Origin: Treponema bryantii
Lineage (GTDB): Bacteria; Spirochaetota; Spirochaetia; Treponematales; Treponemataceae
DNA: 64,000 nucleotides
Direction of reading: 5' to 3'
NCBI RefSeq assembly: GCF_900111035.1
Contig: NZ_FOFU01000010.1
Span: 1 to 64,000, forward strand
A program made the position numbers and the translations under genes. Shown here piece by piece: positions 1-9,897 of this stretch. Numbering within the stretch: the first letter of the stretch is position 1; each line of letters begins with the position of its first letter. The notes beneath the pieces were generated by a model, which searched no databases, was not told where the DNA came from, and saw only the letters and a list, made by a program, of their open reading frames with translations.

Positions 1-3000
1 TCTGCTTCATAAATATTAATTGTGTTTCCGCTTATTCCGGCTTTCTTTACAATATATGTAACATCATTCAATACAAGCTCAAGATTTGTTCCGTCAATAT
101 CTCCATATACAGAATTGAATGAAGAATCTGTATATGTATTTGTAAGAGGAATCTCTTTATCCTGGCTGGCTGTTACAATATTGATATTCTTTGGTTCAAA
201 GAATATGCTGCTGCGGCTGTTATTTAACCTGTAGGCCTCACCTTCAATTTCTATCTGATTTACATTCTGGATATCAAAACCATCTGTCTTTACTGTAACT
301 GGTGTATCCAGTTCATTTGAAACGGCATTGATATACAGTGCATTTGGATATCCTAATTCGATTCTCTCAAAATGAACTGTTTCTGTATCTTTTACTTTAT
401 TTTCAACAGGAACTTCAACATTTACATCTGTAAGTGCAATTCCATTTTCTGCTTCATAAATAAAGTTCTGGTTTTCAAATACGAATTGTCCGCACTGTAT
501 TTCATATTTTAGAATATCTGCAGCCGGTTCAAATTCTGCAGCTGGAATTGAATTATCCTGTGCAATCAATGTACCATTTGCAATGTTCAGTTCATCAATT
601 CTTTCCTTAACTGCATTTCCATTAACTGACTTAATTCCATAAACCTTAATATTCTCCGGCAGGATTAACTTACCATTTATAAGTTTTACTGAACCAGGTC
701 TTTTTTCCTTTATACCGGTAATTATAATACCGTTTGAAAGTTCTCTATATTCAGATCTGATAACTTCTGGAACAACTGCATTTCCTACTGCAAAACATTT
801 TTCAAGTGCTGCTGTGTTTCCGGCTTTATCATAACCTGTTACACTCAAAAAGTATGCTGTATCATTTCTGAATGTAGAAATGGTATAAGATTCTGGTAAT
901 TCACTATCTTCTGCGTTAAGAACAACTCTGTTGCTCTTTGCATTATCTTCATCAAGTCTTGTGTACTCAATTACAATCTGCTCACATTCTGACTGGGCAT
1001 CAGTAACCTTTCCCCAGATTATCTTTCTGGCAACAGGATTACCTTCAACTTCTTCAATATTGATTTCATTCTCAAAAACAGGAGCTTCAAAATCAAAATT
1101 AAATGAACGGCTTGCTTCTACACTATTCTTTGCATAATCGTAAGCTGTTACCTGTACATCAAGTTTTCCGGCTTTTAGATTTTTTGCCTTGCACAGATTC
1201 TTTACATTGATTACTGCTGATGTATTCTTTGTATCAGCGCTGTAAAGTTTTTCTCCGTCTGTTGTAATTTCAAGTTCATATTTTTCAATACCAGTTAAAT
1301 CTCTTGGTATGTTCCATGAAACATTTGTAACATCATCATTATAGAAATATGAATTACTGTAATTTACCTGTGGATTTAACGAAATATATAAACCTGCTGG
1401 TGGTGTTGTATCGACTCTGAAGCTGTAAACTGTTTCATCACTTTCTAAGTCATTTCCTCCGATACACCATACCTTAAGGAAATAGAACTCATTTTCCTTG
1501 TTATCTGCAAGTTCCTCAAAGTCAAGGATTTCCATTGATTTTGATTCAATGGTTCCGCTTGTTATCACGCGGGTATTTGTTTCTGAAACGCCTTCTTCAA
1601 GAGAATATCTGTAACCTTTAATTCCGGCTCCGGATGTTCTTGTCGGTTTCAGGACAAATGAAGCTGTAGTATTAAGTTCTACATCTTTTACATCGTTTGC
1701 AAATTTATGTGTTGTACTTGAGATGAGGGCTTTTCCAGGTTTTCCTGTATCCTTAATGATTGCCTTGATTAATGGGACACTGCAGTTTCCGGCAATGTCT
1801 TCTGCTTTTACATAAATGAAGTTTATTCCGTTCTGCAGTGCATTCTGGCTATTGTTCAGAATGATTGTATGTTCTGCCTGTACCTTCCAGTTTTCAGGTT
1901 CAACACCTTCTGTTGCAGATACTCCGTAATGAATACTCTTTATTGTTCCGCTGTCGTCAGATGCTTCAATCTTAACAGTTAATTCATTTTTACCGATAAA
2001 GTCATCATCTGAAATCTCATTTTCTTCATAGATGAACTTATTGCTTGTAATTGATGGAATTGTTCTGTCTATTTTGAATGATACTTTTTCTGATTCAGCT
2101 GAATTGCCCTGTTCATCAAATGCCTTAAGCCATACATTATGATTTCCAGCTTCAAAATTCCATACATCAAGCTCAATACTTGAATCAACTTTTTCCCTTC
2201 TGGTCAGAAGATTATTATCTACATAATACTCTACAGTCTTAACCCCGGATACATTATCAGTTACGCTTATGTTCTTTAATGTAAGCTTATCCTTATAGCT
2301 GTATGCTTCAGGAGTAAATGACATTACAGGAGGAGTTATATCAACAACATCAATTGTATATTCTACAGAGCCGATATTTCCACAATTATCTTCTACTGTA
2401 AAATATACCTTCTGTTTTTTTCCGTCTTTTAAGGTTGCAGTATTTCCTTTGTTATATGTCTTTCCATCCAAAGACCATTTATACGAATCCAGGTTCAGGC
2501 CGCTGTCTGCATCTGTTGCTGTAGCGGTAATCTTATTTCCCTTTTGTGTAAAGCTTGTATTAAACACAGGGGCTTTTCTATCAATTCTGATTGTTTTCTT
2601 TTCTGAAGTTCCGATATTTCCACAGTCATCTTCTACAGTAAACCATACTTCAACTTCACCGTGTGTGTTGAGAGTAAACTCGTTACCTTTTCCAGATTTT
2701 TCAGAACCGTCTGTATACTGATAGTAATATTTCCAGGTATCAGAGTTTACATCAGTAGAACTGCTGGCTGCTTTTATAACGGCACTTTGCACCCAGGTTC
2801 CAGGAACAGATGCAAAAGTAACTACAGGACCTGTATTATCAATTACAATTGTATATTCGTCGCTGTATACTTTGTTTCCGGCATTATCAATTGCGTAGAA
2901 TTTTAGTTTATTTACACCTTCGTTTTCAAGTTTAGCTGAGATGGTATTCTTGTACTCCACATCAGAAATCATTTGAGAATTTATAGAGATTTCATATCCG

Positions 3001-4973
3001 GTTGCACTGATTCCGGAATTTGCATCTGATGATGTAACTGAAATTGTAAGAGATTTTGATTTTGAAGGTATAGTACTGTTAAGCTTAATTTCAGGCTTTG
3101 TTGAGTCAATTTTTATTTTCTTGGAAGCAGTTATGCCTTCAATACCTGTATTGCTTTTTACCTTGAAAACTAAGTTATATTCTCCTGTTTTATTTAAGAG
3201 AAGATAGATTTCTCCATTTGTATCTTTTTGACAGTTATTAAAGGTTTTTCCACCATCAAGAGAATATTGCCATGTACTGTCATTTATTCCGGATGAACAG
3301 CCATTTGCTGTTAACAAGATTTTATAACTTGAAAACCATGAATCACTATTAAATGTTGTGTAATTAATTGATGGGGTTGAATTATCAATGTAAACTTCAA
3401 CAGTCGTAGTACCGGATTCATTTCCTGCCATATCTACAGCTTTACAATAAACTGTATATGAACCAGTTTTATTTAAAAGATAACTTGAACCTGTAGTCCA
3501 GTTATTTTGGTCTGTAGAAAACTTATAAGTCGATATTCCAGAATTTTCATCTGTACTCTTTGGTGTAATTGTAACTGAAGAACCATATTTATTTGCTTTT
3601 CCATTTACAATTGTTATTCCACCAACATTTGGATCTGTAAGAGTGAGAACAGGAGTTGTTGGTTTTACTTTATCGACTTTTAGTGTAATTTTTTCTGATG
3701 TTGCTTCATTGCCGGCTTTATCTGAAACATAGATATAAATATTATGAATTCCTGTGTTTAAATCAAAACTCTTACTAAATTCTGTATCTGTTAAAATTGC
3801 TTGTATACTGCCATTGTCGATGCTATATTTCCACGAATCTGGATCAATATTATTCTTATCAGTAGCTGTAGCAGAAACTGTAACAGCTGATTTTGTCCAG
3901 TCTTTAGTATAAGATTTAACATTAATTTCAGGTGGAGTTTTATCTATGGTAAAACTAATAGTAGAACTTGTTTCTGTATTTCCTGCTAAATCTGTTGCAA
4001 TAAATTGAAAATCTTTATAATAACCTTCTTCATTAAAAATAACTACACCATCACATTCTTCTGTCTTACGCTCATCTTTAAAACTATATTCATATTTTAT
4101 TTTTCCTGAAATTGGCTCGTTAATAGTTGCTTGAATTTTACCACTTCTATCAAAAACTTTCGGTTTTATTAAATAGTTAATTATCGGCCCTTTCGTATCT
4201 AATGTTAAATTAAAAGATTTAGTATTTTTATTTCCAATTTTATCTTCGACTGAAACTTCAAATACATAAATTCCGTTAGGCCATTTAGGAGAAAGTGTTA
4301 AACTATTTTTTTTGAGAGAAGCTTGATATTTACCATCTTCGCTATGGTAATTTATATTCCAGGAATTGTCGTTTATACCACATAGATTATCATTAGCATT
4401 AAAATCTACTTTTAGATTACTTGGTATGAATATGCCTTTTGGATTATCAATTGAAATACTTGGAGGAACAGTATCTTTTTTGAAATAAAAATAAAAATGA
4501 GTATCGTTAAAATAAATTTCCAATATGTCATTATTATTTACTACATAAGAATCTGGTTTTGGAGTAACAGCAACCACAGGTCTGGCTGCAATAGATCCTC
4601 TATATACAATATTTGAATTTATTTTTATTGTGCCATATGGATTATCAAAATTAATTCTTAGATTTTGACAATAAATATTATTATCTTTAAATAATATTTT
4701 ACCACTAATAGCACTAAAGTTTATTAAACAAAGTTCTTCTTCTTTTTCTTCTTCAGATGTCAAATCATAATTTGCACATATTTTTAAATTAATTGTATCA
4801 TATGGAATATTTTCCTGTAATTTGTTGTTATTATTATCAACATATTTTTTACTATATCCTTTAAGAGTTGGTCCAATACCAATATTTCCTCCCCCACTTA
4901 AATTAGCAAAAATATGGAAATTAAAAAGTATTAAACACAAAATTATAAATGTGATTTTTTTTAAATTTTTCAT
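1..4973 (-). CDS. Giant secreted Ig-like repeat protein (C-terminus outside window)
   Basis: The minus strand is open from an ATG at 4971-4973 to the left edge: 1657 codons with no stop. The N-terminus (MKNLKKITFIILCLILF, then FHIFA before NLSGGG) is a typical Sec signal peptide with no lipobox cysteine, so the protein should be exported. After about 150 residues of unique sequence, units of roughly 85-100 residues repeat. Each has motifs such as VEDNCGNIG, DxDSGL and a linker of the IDxTxP type, as in bacterial Ig-like/cadherin-like domains of large surface proteins. The last part seen (about 1-900) departs from the repeat and is less clear. The start lies 1 bp after the stop of the upstream gene, so the two are translationally coupled. 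Base composition changes along the gene: very AT-rich near the start, ordinary for the window towards 1-2500. Adhesin or stalk-like roles are possible but not shown. Confidence 0.85.
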   Translation of the reverse strand, partial: MKNLKKITFIILCLILFNFHIFANLSGGGNIGIGPTLKGYSKKYVDNNNNKLQENIPYDTINLKICANYDLTSEEEKEEELCLINFSAISGKILFKDNNIYCQNLRINFDNPYGTIKINSNIVYRGSIAARPVVAVTPKPDSYVVNNNDILEIYFNDTHFYFYFKKDTVPPSISIDNPKGIFIPSNLKVDFNANDNLCGINDNSWNINYHSEDGKYQASLKKNSLTLSPKWPNGIYVFEVSVEDKIGNKNTKSFNLTLDTKGPIINYLIKPKVFDRSGKIQATINEPISGKIKYEYSFKDERKTEECDGVVIFNEEGYYKDFQFIATDLAGNTETSSTISFTIDKTPPEINVKSYTKDWTKSAVTVSATATDKNNIDPDSWKYSIDNGSIQAILTDTEFSKSFDLNTGIHNIYIYVSDKAGNEATSEKITLKVDKVKPTTPVLTLTDPNVGGITIVNGKANKYGSSVTITPKSTDENSGISTYKFSTDQNNWTTGSSYLLNKTGSYTVYCKAVDMAGNESGTTTVEVYIDNSTPSINYTTFNSDSWFSSYKILLTANGCSSGINDSTWQYSLDGGKTFNNCQKDTNGEIYLLLNKTGEYNLVFKVKSNTGIEGITASKKIKIDSTKPEIKLNSTIPSKSKSLTISVTSSDANSGISATGYEISINSQMISDVEYKNTISAKLENEGVNKLKFYAIDNAGNKVYSDEYTIVIDNTGPVVTFASVPGTWVQSAVIKAASSSTDVNSDTWKYYYQYTDGSEKSGKGNEFTLNTHGEVEVWFTVEDDCGNIGTSEKKTIRIDRKAPVFNTSFTQKGNKITATATDADSGLNLDSYKWSLDGKTYNKGNTATLKDGKKQKVYFTVEDNCGNIGSVEYTIDVVDITPPVMSFTPEAYSYKDKLTLKNISVTDNVSGVKTVEYYVDNNLLTRREKVDSSIELDVWNFEAGNHNVWLKAFDEQGNSAESEKVSFKIDRTIPSITSNKFIYEENEISDDDFIGKNELTVKIEASDDSGTIKSIHYGVSATEGVEPENWKVQAEHTIILNNSQNALQNGINFIYVKAEDIAGNCSVPLIKAIIKDTGKPGKALISSTTHKFANDVKDVELNTTASFVLKPTRTSGAGIKGYRYSLEEGVSETNTRVITSGTIESKSMEILDFEELADNKENEFYFLKVWCIGGNDLESDETVYSFRVDTTPPAGLYISLNPQVNYSNSYFYNDDVTNVSWNIPRDLTGIEKYELEITTDGEKLYSADTKNTSAVINVKNLCKAKNLKAGKLDVQVTAYDYAKNSVEASRSFNFDFEAPVFENEINIEEVEGNPVARKIIWGKVTDAQSECEQIVIEYTRLDEDNAKSNRVVLNAEDSELPESYTISTFRNDTAYFLSVTGYDKAGNTAALEKCFAVGNAVVPEVIRSEYRELSNGIIITGIKEKRPGSVKLINGKLILPENIKVYGIKSVNGNAVKERIDELNIANGTLIAQDNSIPAAEFEPAADILKYEIQCGQFVFENQNFIYEAENGIALTDVNVEVPVENKVKDTETVHFERIELGYPNALYINAVSNELDTPVTVKTDGFDIQNVNQIEIEGEAYRLNNSRSSIFFEPKNINIVTASQDKEIPLTNTYTDSSFNSVYGDIDGTNLELVLNDVTYIVKKAGISGNTINIYEA

Positions 4974-4974
4974 T

Positions 4975-6717
4975 TTAATCTATCCTTGAAGTAATTATGA
5001 TTTGATTTCCTATTTTATTAAAAACATAAAATAAACCATTTATTGTATCTGTTATGGCAGAGGTATAAGAATCATGAGTGAAATATAAAAAGTGGTCTTT
5101 TTTTAAAAGCGGGTAAGATATTAAATCATTTTTTCTAATTGTATAAAAATAGTTTCCAGTATTTATATCTCGTTCCAAACATAATTCAAATTTTTGAGTT
5201 ATTAATTCTTCTGCTATTACTTTAGGATGTCTATCATATGTTATATATTTTAATAAATATTGCCAACAAACTCCATTTTTGATTAAATTTATATTTTGTT
5301 TCAAAAATACATCCCAAAAGCTGTAGTCATGAATATTATTTAATATTGAAATATCTTTTTGTTTAACTGTTGTTCCATCAAGACTTATCTCTGCTTTTAT
5401 AATATATCTAAAAGTCGTGTTGTTAACACCATAATAATTACGAATATAATAATTATTATTATTGCAATCAATAAACGGTATTTTTTCAAACGGTATTTCT
5501 CCATTCGTAGAAAAAGGGTCATATTTATTGATGTGAAGTAAAATATATACATAAGGTTTTGTATCATACAAACATTCTTTATCAATAAGTAAAATTCTCA
5601 TATTACTATTTTCTGATCGAATAAAATTAACATCTTTTATTTGCTTATTTTTCAAATCAATATTTTGAAAAATAATTGCGTTATCATCCTCAATTAAAAT
5701 AACTGCATTGTTTTTTGAATTAACAACAGATTTTACAAAGCTATCTGAATAGTTAAGTGTTTTTTCATACTTAATTATTGTAATTTCTTCATTATAATTT
5801 ATTTCATAAAAAGAATTATGACTAATAATAAAACAAGAATCCAATTCATCTGCAAAATCATAAAAACAATCCGAATTATACGAATATTCAAGATTAATTT
5901 TTGTCGTTATTTCATTATTTTCTTTTATAAGGAATGAATAAATATTGTTTCCAGATGTAAAAATACCATAAAAATAATCATTGTATTCTTTAGATATCAT
6001 TTTTCTAATTTTTATGTTATCAATTATATATCCGGAAAAAATAAATTTATGTATTTCATTTCCATTCTCTAGATTTATAGTACTCATACATAAATTTTGA
6101 TTAACTAAATACAAAATAGAAATTTCTTTATCATTTGAAAAAAAGATGTTTTTTATATCTAAATCATCATAATGAGAAAACGGAATTACTTTAGTAAAAT
6201 AATTATTAATATTGGAACCAGCAGCAAATATGAAAATTTTTTTATCTTCATTAGCAGAAGAAGTCCCTGTAAAACACAATGCATGATTGCCATTTTCTTT
6301 TATTTTATAAAATCTTGAAGTTGCATAAACATTTGCATATAGATTATCATTGTTATCGAAATAAATTTTTTTACATTCGTTTGAATTATAATGATTTTCT
6401 TTATACATTATAACTTCTGATTTTATTGAATCCGTAAAGGAGGCCCATGGTAAAGTTATTGTACTTGACGTATGTTCTTGGCTTGATGTTATTGGACTCG
6501 AAGAAAAAAAATTATGTTGTCTTGATAATGGATTATACAAAAATTGATTTTGATAAATTAAAAAACAATTACCATTAGAATTTTGTATAAAATCAAGATC
6601 TATAATATCATAATCTTCAATATATTGAGTTTTTTTGATATTATTCTCTATATCATCTGAAAAAATGAAAAAAACATAAAATACATAAATTAACAATAAA
6701 AATATTATTTTCTTCAT
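4975..6717 (-). CDS. Exported protein of unknown function, 580 aa
   Basis: The N-terminus (MKKIIFLLLIYVFYVFFIF, then SDD) is a signal peptide without a lipobox cysteine, so the product is probably periplasmic or secreted. The rest is rich in Asn, Ile, Lys and Tyr, with many short beta-like stretches (for example NLYANVYATSRFYKI and YFYGIFTSGNNIYSFLI). These could form a propeller-like repeat, but I recognise no family. Its ATG overlaps the lnt stop as ATGA (6717-6714), and its stop is 1 bp before the start of the giant Ig-like protein, so the three genes form one coupled unit. A partner role for the giant protein is inferred from position only. Codon use is extremely AT-biased compared with dnaB and the ribosomal genes next door. 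Confidence 0.75.
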   Translation of the reverse strand: MKKIIFLLLIYVFYVFFIFSDDIENNIKKTQYIEDYDIIDLDFIQNSNGNCFLIYQNQFLYNPLSRQHNFFSSSPITSSQEHTSSTITLPWASFTDSIKSEVIMYKENHYNSNECKKIYFDNNDNLYANVYATSRFYKIKENGNHALCFTGTSSANEDKKIFIFAAGSNINNYFTKVIPFSHYDDLDIKNIFFSNDKEISILYLVNQNLCMSTINLENGNEIHKFIFSGYIIDNIKIRKMISKEYNDYFYGIFTSGNNIYSFLIKENNEITTKINLEYSYNSDCFYDFADELDSCFIISHNSFYEINYNEEITIIKYEKTLNYSDSFVKSVVNSKNNAVILIEDDNAIIFQNIDLKNKQIKDVNFIRSENSNMRILLIDKECLYDTKPYVYILLHINKYDPFSTNGEIPFEKIPFIDCNNNNYYIRNYYGVNNTTFRYIIKAEISLDGTTVKQKDISILNNIHDYSFWDVFLKQNINLIKNGVCWQYLLKYITYDRHPKVIAEELITQKFELCLERDINTGNYFYTIRKNDLISYPLLKKDHFLYFTHDSYTSAITDTINGLFYVFNKIGNQIIITSRID

Positions 6718-8309
6718 ATAACATCCTTTTTTTTGATTTTATTAATATATTTATATGCGACACATATAATACAAATTAGAAAATATAATATTCCTATACT
6801 ATCTCCAATTTTTGTGTAAATAGAATATTTGGGAGTTAATTCCAGAGAAACATTGCAAATTAGAAAATTACTACAAAATGGTTTAAGCATTTTCAAACAT
6901 TTACCTTTTTGATCAATATAAACAGTTTGTCCAGAAACTGAGGATCGTAAAAATGGTACTCTATTTTCAACAGCTCTGAAGACTTCCATTGCAAAATGTT
7001 GATACTGACAAACAAGACTTTTGCTCCAAAAATCACTTGAAATAGAAAGAATGAAATTTGTTTTTTTTTTCATAAAACATCGAACTTCATATCCAAATGA
7101 TTCTTCAAAACATATTGGTGTGCAAAATGAAATATCCTGTAATGGAAAAGTAACAATCTCTTTACCAGAAGATAAACTATTAGAAAATTTAAAGAATTTT
7201 TGGTTGTAGAAATTGACAAAAGGAATTTTTTCAATAATTGGAACAAGATGCCGTTTTTTATAAACGTCTATATTTGCAGGAATTGTTTTCGTTTTATTAT
7301 TTAAATAACAAGATATATTATATGCTTTATAAGTAAAAATTCCATTTCTCGTTGAATCGTATTCTAAACTTGTAGAGCCAAAAACAATAGGAATATTAAT
7401 ATCATAGAAAAATTGTAAATAATCAATAACATCCTGATACATATCAGATGGTATTGAATCTTCAGGATTCAATAAAATTCTTGGTCGAACAGCCCCTTCT
7501 GGAAAAACAATCAAATCAATATTTTCATTTTTTTGTAAAGCATCAGAAATAATTTGTTTATAAAAATCTAATATTCCATTATTTTTATCTTTATAATAAA
7601 TAGAAGTATCTATATTATTTTGAATAAGGCATATTGTTTTTTCTGTATCTGTTTTTACTGTACTTTTTAATTGTACAGAACCATAAACAAGCAATGCAAT
7701 AAAAACAGAACTATATCCAATTATATAAAATTTATTTTTTTTAATAAAAGAAATCTTATTACCTTTATATTTTATTAAAGAAAAAAAGAAACAAGAAGGA
7801 AACAAAATTACAAAATTTATTCCATGAACTCCAAATAATGCAGCACTTTGTAATAAAATGGGATTATTCCATTGACTATAACCAATAACTCCATAATTTA
7901 CACCGAGAAAGCCCAAGGTTCTAAAATATTCAAAACTACACCAAATCAGGCATTGAATAATACAATTATTATTTTTAAAAAAATTAAAAGATTTTTGTAA
8001 GATTAAAAATACAATACCATATAAAATACCTTCATATAAAGCAACAAATAATAATGCAATTGCTTTATAATTTAGCAGCCAAAAAGCATATAATATACAA
8101 ACTGCAATTCCGTATATAAAACCACAAATAAAACAATTATTGGTTGAATATCTAGACGTTATAAACAATATTGGAATTAGCATTAGCCATGCAAAAAAAC
8201 TAATTCCATTTAATATAAAAGGATTGGGGTGAGAAAATATAAATAACAACACAGAGGTCAGAAGACTTAATGAAATAAGAAAGACTTCTGAAAATAAATT
8301 TTGTTTCAT
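6714..8309 (-). CDS. lnt: Apolipoprotein N-acyltransferase
   Basis: Lnt transfers an acyl chain to the N-terminal cysteine of diacylated lipoproteins at the inner membrane. The 531-residue protein has about six hydrophobic segments in residues 1-215, a nitrilase-like (CN-hydrolase) domain at about 224-480, and a final membrane segment at about 503-520, the usual Lnt plan and length. The catalytic triad is visible: E271 in VFPEGAVRP, K352 in YKKRHLVP, C400 in TPICFEES. The usual GE after LVP is replaced by IIE. The gene contains a run of ten A residues on its coding strand (plus 7061-7070), just after the catalytic Cys region, where slippage would truncate the product. It is first in an operon with two exported proteins, an unusual setting for lnt. 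Confidence 0.93.
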   Translation of the reverse strand: MKQNLFSEVFLISLSLLTSVLLFIFSHPNPFILNGISFFAWLMLIPILFITSRYSTNNCFICGFIYGIAVCILYAFWLLNYKAIALLFVALYEGILYGIVFLILQKSFNFFKNNNCIIQCLIWCSFEYFRTLGFLGVNYGVIGYSQWNNPILLQSAALFGVHGINFVILFPSCFFFSLIKYKGNKISFIKKNKFYIIGYSSVFIALLVYGSVQLKSTVKTDTEKTICLIQNNIDTSIYYKDKNNGILDFYKQIISDALQKNENIDLIVFPEGAVRPRILLNPEDSIPSDMYQDVIDYLQFFYDINIPIVFGSTSLEYDSTRNGIFTYKAYNISCYLNNKTKTIPANIDVYKKRHLVPIIEKIPFVNFYNQKFFKFSNSLSSGKEIVTFPLQDISFCTPICFEESFGYEVRCFMKKKTNFILSISSDFWSKSLVCQYQHFAMEVFRAVENRVPFLRSSVSGQTVYIDQKGKCLKMLKPFCSNFLICNVSLELTPKYSIYTKIGDSIGILYFLICIICVAYKYINKIKKKDVI

Positions 8310-8430
8310 AAATTTATTTTTAAATATAAAATTAGGAGGAAGTATAAATTACATAATGAATTTATGTCAATAAAAAAAATAAATATAACACACTTTTATG
8401 ACAAAAGTTACATAAAAAATATTTGAATTT

Positions 8431-8454
8431 AAAAAATAACCATGGTTATTTTTT
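8431..8454. terminator. 24-bp perfect AT-rich palindrome after dnaB
   Basis: A perfect 24-bp palindrome centred on CCATGG and flanked by A6 and T6 lies 9 bp past the dnaB stop codon. On either strand it gives an AU-rich stem running into a U tract, so it may be a weak intrinsic terminator between dnaB and lnt. The stem has few GC pairs, so its strength is uncertain. Confidence 0.5.
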
Positions 8455-8463
8455 AGAACTTTA

Positions 8464-9789
8464 TTACGCTTCATCAGCCTTATTTTCAAATTTACTGTAA
8501 GATGGAAGGAAGATAATTGGAATATCACCAGTCGCACCGTTTCGCTGCTTGGCAAGAATAATTTTGGCATCCTGTGCTGCAACTGAATCACCGTCTTTAA
8601 TACGATCACGATGAAGGAACATTACAACGTCGGCATCCTGTTCAATGGAACCTGAACCACGCAGCTGAGCAAGGTTCGGCTCTTCACCTTCTGCAGAACG
8701 TGCAACCTGACAGAGTGCTACAATCGGAATTTCAAGCTCACGGGCAAGTGCTTTAAGAGACTTTGAGATTTCGCTGATCTGTTCCCACTGCTCTTTTTTA
8801 TTATCATCAAGGGTAATCAAACCAATATAGTCTATGAAAATAACTTTTACCTGCTGATTTTTAACCATACGTCGTGCAACAGCACGGATATCAAGCAGCT
8901 TCATGTTAGGAGTATCAACTGTATAAAGAGGTGCTTCGAACCAGCGGCCTGCTGCATCCTGAATTCTCTTTACATCATCTACCTTAAGCATACCTGAACG
9001 GATTTTCTGCATTGGTACTCTTGCTTCCTGAGCAAGAAGGCGCATACCGATTGATTCGTAAGGCATTTCAAGAGAGAAGAATCCACATGGAATATTTTTT
9101 TCGCAGGCAATATTCTGAATCATTGAAAGTGCAAGCGCGGTTTTTCCGATAGATGGTCTGGCACCAATAATAATAAGTTCGGAATTCTGAAAACCTGATG
9201 TATAGGTATCAAGCTTTGCAAAGCCGGTAGGAACACCTGTAAACTGATTTTTACTCTTATAACGTGCTTCAATCAGTTCGATTTCTTTGAACATGATGTC
9301 TTTTGCAGAATAAACCTGGGTTGTTTCGTTCTTTTCTGCAAGTGCAAAGATTCTCTGTTCTGCACTGTCCAGAAGTGCATCAGCATCTTTTTGTAAATCA
9401 AAAGAAGATGCCTTTAATTCTGAAGAAATTTTTATAAGGTCTCGTCGTGCAGCACGATCAAGAACCATGTTTGCATAATAATCAATATTTGCTGCGGAAG
9501 GTACTGTGTCTGTAAGTGATGCTATGTAAGCTGCACCACCCGCCTGCTCGAGCTTTCCTTCAACGGTGAGTTCGTTAATAATGGAAATAGTATCACCAGT
9601 TGCATTCTGAGCAAAAAGCTTAAGCATTGCTTCGTAAATTATCTGATTCTGAAGAGAATAAAAGCGGTCTGCTTTAAGAATAGAGACAACTTCGGCCATA
9701 GCAGTCCAGTTTAAGAGAAGTGCTCCTAAAACTGCCTGTTCTGCTTCAATATTGTGTGGTGGAACTTTATCTTTTAATTCAGCATCCAT
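8464..9789 (-). CDS. dnaB: Replicative DNA helicase DnaB
   Basis: DnaB is the hexameric helicase that opens the replication fork. The 441-residue product has the N-terminal DnaB domain (PPHNIEAEQAVLGALL, about 10-110) and the RecA-like C-terminal domain, with Walker A GARPSIGKT at 209-217, a Walker B-like VIFIDYIGL, and the family motif GSGSIEQDADVVMF near the C-terminus. The length is normal and no intein interrupts it. GGGAGAA before the ATG is a reasonable ribosome binding site. It follows the rpsF-ssb-rpsR-rplI cluster, an order common in bacteria, separated by a clear terminator. Confidence 0.97.
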   Translation of the reverse strand: MDAELKDKVPPHNIEAEQAVLGALLLNWTAMAEVVSILKADRFYSLQNQIIYEAMLKLFAQNATGDTISIINELTVEGKLEQAGGAAYIASLTDTVPSAANIDYYANMVLDRAARRDLIKISSELKASSFDLQKDADALLDSAEQRIFALAEKNETTQVYSAKDIMFKEIELIEARYKSKNQFTGVPTGFAKLDTYTSGFQNSELIIIGARPSIGKTALALSMIQNIACEKNIPCGFFSLEMPYESIGMRLLAQEARVPMQKIRSGMLKVDDVKRIQDAAGRWFEAPLYTVDTPNMKLLDIRAVARRMVKNQQVKVIFIDYIGLITLDDNKKEQWEQISEISKSLKALARELEIPIVALCQVARSAEGEEPNLAQLRGSGSIEQDADVVMFLHRDRIKDGDSVAAQDAKIILAKQRNGATGDIPIIFLPSYSKFENKADEA

Positions 9790-9830
9790 TTTTAATTCTC
9801 CCTGTTCTTAGTATATATGCATTTACAGAT

Positions 9831-9870
9831 AAAAAAAAGTCGGAAATACAATGTATTACCGACTTTTTTT
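9831..9870 (-). terminator. Intrinsic terminator after rplI
   Basis: A two-part hairpin: outer arms GTCGG/CCGAC flanked by A8 and T7, inner arms AATAC/GTATT with an AAT loop. It sits about 28 bp past the rplI stop and should end the ribosomal operon before dnaB. The A and T tracts on both sides allow bidirectional function. Confidence 0.85.
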
Positions 9871-9897
9871 CGTAGAGGCTGTTTAGGGCCTTACAAA

